From Enterobacteriaceae endosymbiont of Plateumaris sericea (GTDB taxonomy: Bacteria; Pseudomonadota; Gammaproteobacteria; Enterobacterales; Enterobacteriaceae): a stretch of 64,000 nucleotides of DNA. Positions 19,681-33,121 of the stretch are shown here, piece after piece. The position numbers were made by a program, and so were the translations under genes. The notes under the pieces are model-generated. The model was not told where the DNA came from, ran no database searches, and saw only the letters and a list, made by a program, of their open reading frames with translations. Where the stretch lies: contig NZ_CP046224.1 in NCBI RefSeq assembly GCF_012562605.1, positions 70,157 to 134,156 of the forward strand, given 5' to 3'. Within the stretch, counting starts at the first letter, position 1. The number at the start of each line of letters is the position of its first letter.

Positions 19681-19854
19681 ATGGCTGTACAAAAAAGTAA
19701 AAAATCCAGATCTAAAAGAGGGATGCGTCGTTCTCATAATAAATTATCTGTAAATAAAATTTTATTAACTGATAAAAAATCAGGAAAAAAATATTTATAT
19801 CATAATATGACATCTGATGGTTTTTATAAAGGAAAAAAAATAATAAATAAATAA
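19681..19854 (+). CDS. rpmF: 50S ribosomal protein L32
   Basis: A 57-residue protein beginning [20 protein letters not shown] and ending [11 protein letters not shown], the same length and framework as E. coli L32. AAAAGGA lies about nine bases before the ATG. In E. coli yceD precedes rpmF, and plsX and fabH follow before fabD; all three are missing here, leaving rpmF alone ahead of fabD. Confidence 0.96.
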   Translation: MAVQKSKKSRSKRGMRRSHNKLSVNKILLTDKKSGKKYLYHNMTSDGFYKGKKIINK

Positions 19855-20091
19855 TTTTTATCTTTAATTATTTAAAATTTTATAAATTGATATTTATGAA
19901 ATAAATATTCAAAAATTATTGATAAAAATTCTAATATTATATTATTTTATAATAAAATATCTAAATTATTTACTAAAATAGAATTTATTTTCTATATGTT
20001 TATTATAAAAAAAATATAATTTATTCATAAAATAAATTAAATAAAAAATAAATATTTTAAAAATTTTTATATTTTATATAGGAACATTAGT

Positions 20092-21092
20092 TTGAATATC
20101 AATAATAATTCATTATTAAATATACAAAAAAAAAAATAGCGGCTATTTTTCCAGGTCAAGGATGTCAATTTATTGGAATGTTATCAGATTTATCTGATAA
20201 TAATTTAATTATTAAAAAAATTTTTCAAAAAGCATCTAATATTTTAAAATATGATCTATGGAATTTAATTCAAAAAGGTCCTGTAAAAAAATTAAATATA
20301 ACCTATTACTCTCAACCTGCTATATTAACATCATCTTTTGCAATATATAAATTATGGTTACATAAAAATAATATAATACCTAATATTATGGCTGGTCATA
20401 GCTTAGGTGAATATACAGCTATGTTATGTAGTAATGTTATTAATTTTTATGATGCTATTCAATTAGTTAATTATAGAGGTAAATTAATGCAAGAAATATC
20501 TTATTCTTTAAAAGAAAATAATATTGATGGATATTTTATGCAAGTTATTATAGGTTTAAATAAGGTTTTAGTTCAAAAAATTTGTAAAAAAGAAGCAAAA
20601 ACTAATATAGTTAATATTTCTAATTATAATACATACAATCAAGTTACAATTAGTGGTAATAAAAATGCTATATTAAGAGTTGTTAAAACATGTAAATCAT
20701 TAGGTGCTTATAATATACCATTATATATTAATGTACCTTCACATTGTTTATTAATGAAACCAATAGTAAATAAATTTAAAAAATTTTTAGAAAATATTAA
20801 ATTTAATCAACCTAAAATTCCTATTGTTAATACTCTTAATATAAAATGTGAAACATCTCCTAAGGAAATAAAATATAATTTAATACGTCAATTATATAAT
20901 CCAATAAACTGGGTTGAATGTATAAAATATATATCAAATAAAAATATAAATAATTTATTAGAATTTGGTCCTAAAAATATATTAGCAAAACTAACTAAAC
21001 AAATTATTAATAATGTAGATGTTATTTCAATAAATAATTCCAAAACATTATCTATTGCATTAAAAAAATATAATAATATGAGAAAAATATGA
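20092..21092 (+). CDS. fabD: Malonyl-CoA:ACP transacylase, frameshifted at a poly-A tract
   Basis: Loads malonyl groups onto acyl carrier protein. The catalytic serine is in AGHSLGEY and the histidine in NVPSHCLLM. The essential N-terminal PGQG motif is encoded at 20151-20162, upstream of the first in-frame ATG (20178), and no ATG precedes it in that frame. A TTG at 20092 with a GGA ribosome site eight bases earlier reads about 11 codons into an A11 run (20126-20136) and would stop at TAG (20137). One extra A joins the two frames. The gene is therefore either rescued by slippage, initiated at ATT, affected by a base-calling error, or decaying. It overlaps fabG by 4 bp. Confidence 0.88.
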
Positions 21093-21826
21093 ATTTAACA
21101 GGAAAATTAGCTTTAGTAACAGGAGCTAATCGAGGTATAGGATATTATATTTCTAATACTTTAGTAAATTATGGTGCTAAAGTTATTGGAACATCTAAAA
21201 GTATTCATGGTGTAAAAATTATAAACAAATATTTAGGTAAAAAAGGTATTGGTTTAAAATTAGATTTAATAAGTAATTCTGGATCTATTAAAAATTTTTT
21301 AAATAACATTCATCATAAATTTGGTAATATAGATATATTAGTAAATAATGCTGGTATTACTTCTGATAATCTTCTAATAAAAATGAAGGAGAGTGAATGG
21401 AATAATGTTTTAATAACTAATTTAACTTCCGTTTTTATATTAACAAAAGAAGTTATCCGTTACATGTTAAAAAAATCATTTGGACGTATTATTACTATAG
21501 GATCTATAATAGGATCTATAGGTAATATAGGTCAAGTAAATTATGCAGCATCAAAATCAGGTTTAATAGGATTTAGTAAATCTTTAGCGTTAGAAGTAGC
21601 ACACAAAGGAGTTACGGTTAATATTATATCTCCTGGATTTATTGAAACTGATATGACTCATAAACTTTCAAAATATATAAAAAATCATATTTTATCTAAA
21701 ATACCTTTTAAACGTTTTGGTAAACCACAAGAAGTAGCTGATGCTGTAGCATTTTTAGCTTCTGATAAAGCATCATATATTACAGGAGAAACAATACATG
21801 TTAATGGTGGCTTGTATATGCCTTAA
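21089..21826 (+). CDS. fabG: 3-oxoacyl-[ACP] reductase
   Basis: NADPH-dependent SDR enzyme for the first reduction in fatty-acid elongation. It has 245 residues (E. coli 244). The cofactor motif is TGANRGIG (residues 13-20), then NNAG, the catalytic serine in IGSIIGSIGN, the YAASKSG tyrosine/lysine pair, and the C-terminal GETIHVNGGLYM. The ATG overlaps the fabD stop (ATGA), so translation is likely coupled. Confidence 0.97.
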   Translation: MNLTGKLALVTGANRGIGYYISNTLVNYGAKVIGTSKSIHGVKIINKYLGKKGIGLKLDLISNSGSIKNFLNNIHHKFGNIDILVNNAGITSDNLLIKMKESEWNNVLITNLTSVFILTKEVIRYMLKKSFGRIITIGSIIGSIGNIGQVNYAASKSGLIGFSKSLALEVAHKGVTVNIISPGFIETDMTHKLSKYIKNHILSKIPFKRFGKPQEVADAVAFLASDKASYITGETIHVNGGLYMP

Positions 21827-21931
21827 ATTAGTATAATTTTTATTATATAAATTATATTAGATTTTTGAAATTAACATTTTATTTTTAATAAAGATACTAA
21901 TAAGTAATAAATCTTTTTCAGAATTTGATAA

Positions 21932-22216
<285 letters not shown>

Positions 22217-22221
22217 ATAAT

Positions 22222-22260
22222 ATCAAAGGATGAATTTAATATTTTAATTCATCCTTTGAT
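22222..22260 (+). terminator. Strong hairpin between acpP and fabF
   Basis: A perfect 15-bp stem, ATCAAAGGATGAATT (22222-22236) and AATTCATCCTTTGAT (22246-22260), has a 9-nt loop and starts 5 bp after the acpP stop codon. The sequence after it (CATTATTTAAAATAA) has only a weak T tract. It could end or attenuate transcription so that acpP is made in excess over fabF, or protect the acpP mRNA 3' end. One of the most perfect stems in the window. Confidence 0.65.
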
Positions 22261-22293
22261 CATTATTTAAAATAATTTTATATTATAAAAAAT

Positions 22294-23532
22294 ATGTTAA
22301 AACGTAGAGTGGTTATTACTGGTATAGGTCTTATTACTCCTACAGGAAATACAGTAAGAACTAGTTGGAATAATGTTGTAAATGGAAATAGTGGTATTGA
22401 TTTAATAAATGATTTTGATACAAGTAAATATACTACTAAATTTGCAGGATTAATAAAAAATTTTTCTTATAAAAATTTTATTACAAAAAAAAAAATACGT
22501 AATATGGATTTATTTATCCAATATGGAATAGTTGCTTCAAAACAAGCAATACAAGATTCAGGAATAATTATTAATGAAACAAATACTCGTAGGTTTGGTG
22601 TTGCAATAGGTTCAGGTATGGGTGGAATTGGTTTAATAGAAAAAAATAATTATATATTATATAATAAAGGTCCTAAAAAAATAACTCCTTTTTTTATTCC
22701 ATCTATAATGATTAATATGATAACAGGAAATATTACTATTGATTATGAATTTAAAGGACCTACTATATCTATTAGTAGTGCTTGTAGTTCTGCAATGCAA
22801 AATATTGGAATGGCATCAAGAATAATATCTTATAATGATGCTGATTTAATGTTAGCTGGTGGTTCAGAAAAAGCAATAACTCCTTTAGGTCTAAGTGGAT
22901 TTTGTGCAATCAGAGCACTATCTAAAAGAAATAATAATCCTAAAGAAGCTAGTCGTCCTTGGGATAAGGATCGAGATGGATTTGTTTTAAGTGATGGAGC
23001 AGGGATATTAGTGTTAGAAGAATATAATCATGCAAAAAAACGTAATGCAAATATTTATGCTGAAATAGTAGGATTTGGTATGAGTAATGATGCTTATCAC
23101 ATTACATCTCCATCTAAATATGGTGAAGGAGCTATTTTATCTATGTTAAATGCATTAAAAGATGCAAAAATTAATTCTAATAAAATTAGATATATTAATG
23201 CTCATGGTACATCAACTATATTAGGTGATATTGCTGAAGTTCATGCTATTAAATATATCTTTAAAAATAATTTAAAATTATTTGTAAGTTCTACTAAATC
23301 AGTAACTGGGCATTTATTAGGAGCTTCTGGTGCAGTAGAATCTATTTATTCTATTTTATCTTTAAGAGACCAAATAGTTCCTCCAACTATTAATCTAAAT
23401 AATGTTGATAAAAATTTTAATTTAGATTTTATTCCTAATGTTGCACGTGATGTTAAAAACATGAAATATGTATTATGTAATTCTTTTGGTTTTGGAGGAA
23501 CTAATGCTACACTAATTTTTAAAAAAATATAA
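22294..23532 (+). CDS. fabF: 3-oxoacyl-[ACP] synthase II
   Basis: Elongating condensing enzyme of fatty-acid synthesis. It has 412 residues (E. coli 413). The thiolase-fold catalytic triad is visible: cysteine in [10 protein letters not shown], histidine in NAHGTST and histidine in [13 protein letters not shown]. The C-terminus [17 protein letters not shown] is family-typical. An A11 run at 22485-22495 is in frame here. No fabB or fabH lies in this cluster, so FabF may carry much of the condensation, but the rest of the genome is unseen. Confidence 0.97.
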   Translation: MLKRRVVITGIGLITPTGNTVRTSWNNVVNGNSGIDLINDFDTSKYTTKFAGLIKNFSYKNFITKKKIRNMDLFIQYGIVASKQAIQDSGIIINETNTRRFGVAIGSGMGGIGLIEKNNYILYNKGPKKITPFFIPSIMINMITGNITIDYEFKGPTISISSACSSAMQNIGMASRIISYNDADLMLAGGSEKAITPLGLSGFCAIRALSKRNNNPKEASRPWDKDRDGFVLSDGAGILVLEEYNHAKKRNANIYAEIVGFGMSNDAYHITSPSKYGEGAILSMLNALKDAKINSNKIRYINAHGTSTILGDIAEVHAIKYIFKNNLKLFVSSTKSVTGHLLGASGAVESIYSILSLRDQIVPPTINLNNVDKNFNLDFIPNVARDVKNMKYVLCNSFGFGGTNATLIFKKI

Positions 23533-23666
23533 TGAATTAGATGAATAATTAAAATAATTAATTATATTTTTTATTTATTATTCAATAATAAAATATAATT
23601 TTTATATAAATTAAAATAATTATAAATATATAATAAAATTAATACATAAAATATAATTAAATAAAT

Positions 23667-24287
23667 ATGAAAAGAAACCAATTTATTGTTGTAGAAGGTA
23701 TAGATGGATCAGGAAAAACAACAATTTGTAATTATATAATAAATTTACTTCATAATTTAAATATTCATAATATTATTTATACACATGAACCAGGAGGAAC
23801 TCCTTTAGCTGAAAAATTAAGACAATTAATTAAATATTCAAAAAATGAAATATTATCTAGTAAAACTGAATTATTATTAATATATGCATCAAGATTACAA
23901 TTATTAGATAATATCTTAAGACCAAATATTAATAATTGCTGGATATTATCTGATAGATATGATCTATCTTCATATGCGTATCAAATAGGTGGTAGAGGGA
24001 TTAATAAAAAAGATATTTTATTTTTTCAAAAATTTATTCTTAATAATATTAAACCTAATATAACTATTTATTTAGATGTAAATCCAGTTATTAGTTTAAA
24101 TAGAATTAAATTAAGGAAAAAAGATAGAATTGAAAAAGAATCTTTAACTTTTTTTTCTAAAGTAAGAAAATATTATTTAAAATTAGCCAATCAAAATAAT
24201 AATATTATAATTATTGATGCTAATCAAAATCTTTATAATGTTAAATTAACAGTAAGAAAAATAATAATGAAATGGTTAAAAAATTAG
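23667..24287 (+). CDS. tmk: Thymidylate kinase
   Basis: Phosphorylates dTMP to dTDP. It has 206 residues (E. coli 213). The P-loop is EGIDGSGKTT (residues 10-19), followed by the DR(Y/H) motif in LSDRYDLSSYAYQ and the LID-region arginines. In E. coli pabC and mltG lie between fabF and tmk; both are absent. holB follows 15 bp later, as in E. coli. Confidence 0.96.
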   Translation: MKRNQFIVVEGIDGSGKTTICNYIINLLHNLNIHNIIYTHEPGGTPLAEKLRQLIKYSKNEILSSKTELLLIYASRLQLLDNILRPNINNCWILSDRYDLSSYAYQIGGRGINKKDILFFQKFILNNIKPNITIYLDVNPVISLNRIKLRKKDRIEKESLTFFSKVRKYYLKLANQNNNIIIIDANQNLYNVKLTVRKIIMKWLKN

Positions 24288-24302
24288 GAAATATAAAAAA
24301 TA

Positions 24303-25322
24303 ATGTTATGTAAAAAAATATTTTCATTATGTTACCCTTGGTTAAATAATAATTATAAAAAAATATTATCTCAGTTTTTAAAAAATAAAAGTTATCATGC
24401 TTTTGTTTTTTGTTCAATAAATGGGATAGGCACTATAGATTTAATCTATGCAATAATTAAATGGATATTATGTACAAATAAAAATTATTTATATAATTGT
24501 GAAAAATGTAAAAATTGTATTTTAATAAAAACAGGTAATCATCCTGATTTATATATTATAAAAAAAAAATATGGTCATATAAATATAAGTATAGATAATA
24601 TTAGAAATATTATTGATAATATTTATAATAATTCTTATAGAGACCAAGGGAAAATAATATGGTTACCATATGCTAAACAATTAAATAATTCATCTAGTAA
24701 TGCAATTTTAAAAATTCTTGAAGAACCTCCTAAAAATACTTGGTTTTTTATACAATGTCATAATAAAAATGATTTATTAACTACGATATCTAGTCGTTGT
24801 CAAATATGGTATATTAATCCACCATCAGAAAAAGATGGATTATATTGGCTAAAAAAAAAATTAAATAATAATTATGAAAAAAAAATAATAATAACTGCAT
24901 TACGTGTATGTAATTATTCTCCTATTAATGCATATAAATTATTAAATAGTTCTTTATGGTTACAAAGAAAAAATTTATATGAAATTTTTATTTCAGCAAT
25001 AAAACATGATATATTATGTCTATTAAAAATATTAAATACTAATAATATCCTATTATATTTTAATTGGTTATATTTAATATTATTAGATGTAATAAAATAT
25101 CATTTAAAATTTAAAAAAAAATTTTTTTATAATATAGATCAACTTGACTTAATTTTAGCAATATCAAATTTAATAAATTTAAATAATATATTTTTAATTA
25201 TAGATGATTTATTATATTATCGTAAATGTTTAATTAATATTAATAATATTAATCAAAAATTAGTTTTAATTAGATTTTTATTATCATTAGAAAAAAAAAC
25301 AAATATTAATAATAATAATTAA
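24303..25322 (+). CDS. holB: DNA polymerase III delta-prime subunit
   Basis: Stator subunit of the clamp-loader complex. It has 339 residues (E. coli 334). The zinc-binding cysteines are in [16 protein letters not shown] (about residues 58-73), followed by GNHPDLY; the sensor-like ISSRC motif is also present. As in E. coli delta-prime, the P-loop position is degenerate (GIGTID), fitting a non-ATPase subunit. The C-terminal collar region is strongly Asn/Lys/Ile-enriched. The ATG at 24303 is the only one ahead of the conserved YPWL. Confidence 0.93.
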   Translation: MLCKKIFSLCYPWLNNNYKKILSQFLKNKSYHAFVFCSINGIGTIDLIYAIIKWILCTNKNYLYNCEKCKNCILIKTGNHPDLYIIKKKYGHINISIDNIRNIIDNIYNNSYRDQGKIIWLPYAKQLNNSSSNAILKILEEPPKNTWFFIQCHNKNDLLTTISSRCQIWYINPPSEKDGLYWLKKKLNNNYEKKIIITALRVCNYSPINAYKLLNSSLWLQRKNLYEIFISAIKHDILCLLKILNTNNILLYFNWLYLILLDVIKYHLKFKKKFFYNIDQLDLILAISNLINLNNIFLIIDDLLYYRKCLININNINQKLVLIRFLLSLEKKTNINNNN

Positions 25323-25369
25323 TTATTTTAAATCTAGCAATAAAAATAAATAAAAATCAGGATTATATA

Positions 25370-26827
25370 ATGTTTAATAATGTATTTGCTAATTTACAAA
25401 AAGTTGGTAAATCTTTAATGTTACCAGTTTCAGTATTACCTATTGCTGGTATATTATTAGGTATTGGATCAGCTAATTTTTACTGGTTACCAAAAATTAT
25501 TTCTAATCTTATGGAAAAAACAGGAGGTTCTGTTTTTTCTAATATGCCATTAATTTTTGCTATTGGAATAGCTTTAGGTTTTACTAAAAATAATGGTGTA
25601 TCTGCATTAGCATCTGTTATTTCATATGGTATTTTAACTAAAACTGTAGAAGTAATTATTCCATTATTACTATATAATATTCCATATGATATTATATTAA
25701 AAAAACATTTTGCTGATACAGGTGTATTAGGAGGAATTATATCTGGAGCTATAGCTGCATATATGTTTAATAAATTTCATCAAATTAAATTAGTGGAATA
25801 TCTTGGTTTTTTTTCTGGAAGACGTTTTGTTCCTATTATTTCTGGTTTAACATCAATTTTTGTTGGAATTATATTATCTTTTATATGGTTACCGTTAGGT
25901 AAAATTATTCAATATTTTTCACATTGGGCAGCTTATCAAAATCCAATACTTGCTTTTGGAATATATGGAGTTGTAGAAAGATCTTTATTACCTTTTGGTT
26001 TACATCATATTTGGAATGTTCCGTTTCAAATGGAAATTGGATCATTTACTAATAATATAACAAAACAAGTATATCATGGAGATATTGCTAGATATATATC
26101 AGGAGATCCTAGTGCAGGTAAATTAGCAGGTGGTTTTTTATTTAAGATGTATGGTTTACCAGCAGCAGCAATTGCAATATGGCATTCATCTAAAAAAGAA
26201 AATAGAATTAAAATTGGTAGTTTAATGATATCTGCAGCATTAACTTCTTTTTTTACTGGAATTACAGAACCAATAGAATTTTCTTTTATGTATGTAGAAC
26301 CTATATTATATGTAATACATATTATTTTAGCAGGTTTATCTTTTCCTATTTGTATAGCATTAGGAATGAGAAATGGAACAAGTTTTTCTCATGGTTTAAT
26401 TGATTTTATCATATTAAGTGGTCATGGTAGTAAAATATGGTTATTTCCAATAATAGGAAGTTTTTATGCTATATTATATTATTCTATTTTTAGGATATTA
26501 ATAGTTAAATGGAATTTAAAAACTCCTGGAAGAGAACATTCAAGTAATATATCTAATACTTATAAAAATATAATAGAAAAACAACCAGAATACATTAAAC
26601 AATTAGTAGATAGTTTTGGAGGTAAAAAAAATATTACAAATTTAGACGCATGTATTACTAGGTTACGTGTTAGTGTTATAGATGTTAATAAAGTAAATCA
26701 AGAAAAATTAATAAAATTAGGTGCATTAGGAGTTATTATATCTGGTAATGGTGTACAAGCTGTATTTGGAACTAAATCTGATAATTTAAAAACAGAAATA
26801 GATATTTTCATAGGTAATAAATATTAA
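25370..26827 (+). CDS. ptsG: Glucose-specific PTS permease, IICB components
   Basis: Inner-membrane glucose transporter that phosphorylates its substrate, fed by EIIA-Glc. It has 485 residues (E. coli 477). An N-terminal IIC membrane domain (about residues 1-385, including [12 protein letters not shown] and [10 protein letters not shown]) is followed by a IIB domain with the phosphorylated cysteine in [15 protein letters not shown] lies about ten bases before the ATG. It indicates that host glucose is a carbon source. tatD, which separates it from holB in E. coli, is missing. Confidence 0.97.
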   Translation: MFNNVFANLQKVGKSLMLPVSVLPIAGILLGIGSANFYWLPKIISNLMEKTGGSVFSNMPLIFAIGIALGFTKNNGVSALASVISYGILTKTVEVIIPLLLYNIPYDIILKKHFADTGVLGGIISGAIAAYMFNKFHQIKLVEYLGFFSGRRFVPIISGLTSIFVGIILSFIWLPLGKIIQYFSHWAAYQNPILAFGIYGVVERSLLPFGLHHIWNVPFQMEIGSFTNNITKQVYHGDIARYISGDPSAGKLAGGFLFKMYGLPAAAIAIWHSSKKENRIKIGSLMISAALTSFFTGITEPIEFSFMYVEPILYVIHIILAGLSFPICIALGMRNGTSFSHGLIDFIILSGHGSKIWLFPIIGSFYAILYYSIFRILIVKWNLKTPGREHSSNISNTYKNIIEKQPEYIKQLVDSFGGKKNITNLDACITRLRVSVIDVNKVNQEKLIKLGALGVIISGNGVQAVFGTKSDNLKTEIDIFIGNKY

Positions 26828-26842
26828 TTTAATTATAATAAA

Positions 26843-27193
26843 ATGAAAAATAATAATGATATTTTTAAAAAAATAATATTACATAAAACTTCAACAAAAA
26901 TTATATATCAGGATAATTTAGTTACTGCTTTTAATGATATTTATCCTAAAAGTCCAGTACATATTTTAATTATACCAAATAATTTTATAGAAACTTTTAA
27001 TGATATAAATCATACACATGAATTAATTTTAGGTAGAATGTTATTAGTTGCTTCTAAAATAGCAAAACAAAAAAGTATAGATAAAGATGGATATAGAATA
27101 GTTATTAATTGTAATAAACATGGATGTCAAGAAATATTTTATTTACATATTCATCTTCTAGGAGGAAGACAAGGAAGTAAAGAATATTATTGA
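26843..27193 (+). CDS. hinT: Purine nucleoside phosphoramidase, HIT family
   Basis: Histidine-triad nucleotide hydrolase acting on adenosine 5'-phosphoramidate and aminoacyl-AMP-like compounds. It has 116 residues (E. coli 119). The histidine triad is in [12 protein letters not shown], and the N-terminal [17 protein letters not shown] strand-helix region is typical. It lies 15 bp after ptsG. In E. coli hinT is a near neighbour of ptsG too. Retention in reduced genomes is common although the physiological substrate is uncertain. Confidence 0.94.
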   Translation: MKNNNDIFKKIILHKTSTKIIYQDNLVTAFNDIYPKSPVHILIIPNNFIETFNDINHTHELILGRMLLVASKIAKQKSIDKDGYRIVINCNKHGCQEIFYLHIHLLGGRQGSKEYY

Positions 27194-27237
27194 TATAAAA
27201 TATTTAATTATTTTATAAAAAATTAAATATTATTAAC

Positions 27238-27263
27238 AACTTAAAATAGTTTAAGTTAATAAT
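27238..27263. terminator. Probable bidirectional terminator between hinT and cvrA
   Basis: An 8-bp stem, AACTTAAA and TTTAAGTT (27238-27257), with loop ATAG is flanked by further partly complementary ATTATT and AATAAT. It lies between two convergent genes with a T-rich stretch on the right. AT-only stems of this size are not rare here, so the call depends on its position. Confidence 0.45.
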
Positions 27264-27306
27264 ATATTAAAATTTTTTTAATAAATTTTATTAAAATATA
27301 AAAACA

Positions 27307-29043
27307 TTAATTAGTATTTTTTATAGAACTAATACCTATTCTACTAATTTTATTATTTTCTTTTTCTGCAATAGTCCATAAAATATTATTCCATTTAATA
27401 TTATCTCCTACTACTATAGTATTACTTTTAATTAAAGAAATTAATAAATTTCCTATCGATTGCTGTACATCAATATGATCATTTAATTTTAAGCTATAAA
27501 TTTTAACTATATCATATAATTTAGTTTCAGCATCAAGAATAAAATCTCCAAAAAATTTTTGATTTAATGATAATGAAATCGATTTACTAAATAGTTTTCC
27601 TAATTCTTTTAAATTATTTTCATGACCCATAATACAAATTATATCATCTTTTTGTAAAATAGTATTTCCAGTAGGTCTTAATAATATATTTTTTCTGAAT
27701 AATGCAGTAATAAATGTTTGTTTAGGCATATATAAATCACGTAATGAGGATCCAATACACCAAGTTTCTGCATTTAATATATAAATAAATTGTTCCCATT
27801 GATATAGAACATTTATGTCTAAATTCATTCTATGATTAGGTAAAATAATGGATGGTATTAATATTTTTGTTTTTCGTGCAAAAAAAGTTAAAAAACTACC
27901 TTGAATTATTAAAGAAGTTACAACAACAATAAATGCTATATTAAAAAATAACATAGCATTTTCTATTTGTGAGATTACAGGAAATAATGCTAATATAATT
28001 GGAACAGCACCTCTTAAACCCATCCAACTAATAAAAAATTTTTCACGTAAATAAAAACGACTAAATGGTAATAATCCTATAAAAACAGATAATGGTCTAA
28101 CTATAAAAACTATCCAAAAAGATAATACTAATGATGGTAATGCAATATGAAATAAAGAATAAGGAGTTACTAATAATCCTAATATTAAAAACATAGCTAT
28201 TTGACTTAACCATGCAATACCATTGAATGTTTGAAGAATATTATTACAACTACGAATATTATAATTACCAATAACAAAACCATATAAATAAATTGCTAAA
28301 ATGCCACTACCATCTAATAAATTAGTTAAAGAATAAATAAATATACCAATACTTAATGCTATTAATGGATATAATCCACTAACTAATATAATTTTATTAA
28401 TAATTTTTTTAAATATCCATGCTCCAATTAATCCTAATATAATTCCTAATATAAATTCTTTAATTAAATGTAAAAAATGTAATATTAATATATTAATAGT
28501 AAAATCTAATTGTTTAATTTTAATCATTTTAATAATAGATGTTGTTAAAAATACAGCCATAGGATCATTACTACCAGATTCTATTTCAAGAATAGAAGTT
28601 ACTCTTTCATTTAATCCTTTACCAGAAGTAAAAATAGCAGCAGCATCAGTAGATGCTAATATTGAACCAACTAGAAAACCATAAATAAAATGAATTTTAA
28701 ATAGATAAGATGTAATAATTCCTATTAATCCAGCTGTTATTAAAACTCCAATTGTTGCTAAAGATAATGCAGGAGCTAAAGCAATTTTTATTGAAGAAAT
28801 TTTTGTTCTCATACCTCCATCAAGTAAAATAACAGCTAAAGCTAAATTACTAATAATATTTGCTATTAAATAACTATGAAATGAAATTCTACCAATACCT
28901 CCTGATCCTGATAATATACCTATAGCTAAAAATACTAATAAAATAGAAACTCCTATTTTAGAAGTAATTGAACTTAGTAAAATACTAGATGTAATTAAAA
29001 TACATCCAATTATAAATAAAATAAAAGTTGATTGTAAATCCAA
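27307..29043 (-). CDS. cvrA: Potassium/proton antiporter, CvrA (NhaP2) family
   Basis: CPA1-type inner-membrane antiporter linked to K+ and volume homeostasis. At 578 residues it is exactly the E. coli length. The membrane domain (about residues 1-390) contains STDAAAIFTS and ESGSNDPMAVFLT, with the acidic residues expected in the ion path, and GLRGAVPI. A C-terminal cytoplasmic RCK/TrkA-C-like region follows. Full length and good conservation in so reduced a genome imply a real need for ion balance inside the host cell. Confidence 0.93.
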   Translation of the reverse strand: MDLQSTFILFIIGCILITSSILLSSITSKIGVSILLVFLAIGILSGSGGIGRISFHSYLIANIISNLALAVILLDGGMRTKISSIKIALAPALSLATIGVLITAGLIGIITSYLFKIHFIYGFLVGSILASTDAAAIFTSGKGLNERVTSILEIESGSNDPMAVFLTTSIIKMIKIKQLDFTINILILHFLHLIKEFILGIILGLIGAWIFKKIINKIILVSGLYPLIALSIGIFIYSLTNLLDGSGILAIYLYGFVIGNYNIRSCNNILQTFNGIAWLSQIAMFLILGLLVTPYSLFHIALPSLVLSFWIVFIVRPLSVFIGLLPFSRFYLREKFFISWMGLRGAVPIILALFPVISQIENAMLFFNIAFIVVVTSLIIQGSFLTFFARKTKILIPSIILPNHRMNLDINVLYQWEQFIYILNAETWCIGSSLRDLYMPKQTFITALFRKNILLRPTGNTILQKDDIICIMGHENNLKELGKLFSKSISLSLNQKFFGDFILDAETKLYDIVKIYSLKLNDHIDVQQSIGNLLISLIKSNTIVVGDNIKWNNILWTIAEKENNKISRIGISSIKNTN

Positions 29044-29094
29044 TGAAAATTGCTCCTGTATTTTGGATTATTATTAATTTTTGCATCATTATAA

Positions 29095-29128
29095 AATTCA
29101 TATATAAATTATAATTTATATATGAATT
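29095..29128. repeat. 34-nt near-perfect palindrome upstream of cvrA
   Basis: Two 16-nt arms, AATTCATATATAAATT (29095-29110) and AATTTATATATGAATT (29113-29128), are exact reverse complements with only two bases between. It is 52 bp upstream of the cvrA start, between cvrA and gapA. It could be a protein-binding operator or a cruciform/terminator. No direct evidence of function. Confidence 0.5.
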
Positions 29129-29198
29129 TATGTTTTAAAATATTAAATAATATATCCAAAAACAAGATTTATTTAATAAAATTAATATGAATATTTAA

Positions 29199-29230
29199 AC
29201 TGATAAATATTTATATAAATATTTATCAGT
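29199..29230 (-). terminator. 32-nt perfect palindrome downstream of gapA
   Basis: ACTGATAAATATTTAT is followed directly by its reverse complement, ATAAATATTTATCAGT, 33 bp after the gapA stop in the gapA direction. TTTAAATATT follows on the minus strand. Best read as the gapA terminator or mRNA-stabilising 3' hairpin, separating gapA from cvrA, which is transcribed in the same direction. Confidence 0.5.
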
Positions 29231-29262
29231 AAAAATTTTAAATGTTGTTAATAAATTAATAT

Positions 29263-32149
<2,887 letters not shown>

Positions 32150-32178
32150 TTATCACCTAATTTTGAAATAAAATTAAA

Positions 32179-32988
32179 TTAAAAAATTTTTAAATTAACC
32201 CAAACAGGAGTATGATCTGATGGTTTAATCATTTTGCGAATAGAATATTCTATATTTGAATTAATATAATATTTTATTAATATTTTACTAATTAAAATTA
32301 AATCTACTCTTAATCCACGATTATTTAAATATCCTTTAGATCTATAATCAAACCAAGAAAATACATTATTTATTTTTGGATTCATTATTCTCCAAATATC
32401 AAATAAACCCCATTTTAATAATTTATTAATACATATTCTTTCTTCTGGTAAAAAAGAACATTTACCTTTCTTTAACCATCGTTTACGATTAATTTCTCCT
32501 ATACCAATATCTAAATCAGAAATACTAACATTTATATCACCCATTAATATAACAGGATTATTAGGATCTACATTATCTTCAAGAAATTGTTGTAAATTTT
32601 TAAAAAAATTAATTTTAGAAGAAAATTTAATAAAATTATTACGATTATCTCCTTGAGGAAAATAACAATTAATTATTTTTATAATACCAATAGAACTTGG
32701 AATATCAATTATTATTAATCTTTTTTGTTTATTAAATTGATTATATAAAAATCCTTTTTGTACATTTAATGGAATATATTTACTTAATAGTGCTACTCCA
32801 TAATATCTTTTTTCACCATAAGAGAAAACATTATAACCTAATTTAATTAATTTTTCTTTAGGGAAATTTAAATTTTCAACTTTAGTTTCTTGTAATCCAA
32901 TAATATCAGGATTATATAAATTAATTATTGATTCAAGTTGATGAATATGTGCTCTAATACCATTAATATTAAATGAAAGGAATTTCAT
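32179..32988 (-). CDS. xthA: Exodeoxyribonuclease III
   Basis: Major apurinic/apyrimidinic endonuclease and 3'-5' exonuclease of base-excision repair. It has 269 residues (E. coli 268). Metal and catalytic residues are visible in SFNINGIRAH, LQETKVEN, GDINVSISDLDIG and the C-terminal SDHTPVWV. It lies 29 bp from sppA on the same strand. In E. coli xthA and sppA are also in the same map region. Confidence 0.96.
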   Translation of the reverse strand: MKFLSFNINGIRAHIHQLESIINLYNPDIIGLQETKVENLNFPKEKLIKLGYNVFSYGEKRYYGVALLSKYIPLNVQKGFLYNQFNKQKRLIIIDIPSSIGIIKIINCYFPQGDNRNNFIKFSSKINFFKNLQQFLEDNVDPNNPVILMGDINVSISDLDIGIGEINRKRWLKKGKCSFLPEERICINKLLKWGLFDIWRIMNPKINNVFSWFDYRSKGYLNNRGLRVDLILISKILIKYYINSNIEYSIRKMIKPSDHTPVWVNLKIF

Positions 32989-33121
32989 GAAATTATTAAT
33001 TATTTTATAGTAAAAATTAATATTAAAATATCATTTATTTAAATATTTTTATATATTTTTAAAAAATTTTTTATAAAAAAGACATAAGTAATAATTAATA
33101 TAAAAAATTTTTATAATTATT

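Noticed and set aside
20178..21092. fabD starting at the first in-frame ATG (20178)
   Set aside because: It would delete the N-terminal strand and the PGQG motif, which are clearly encoded immediately upstream in the same frame.
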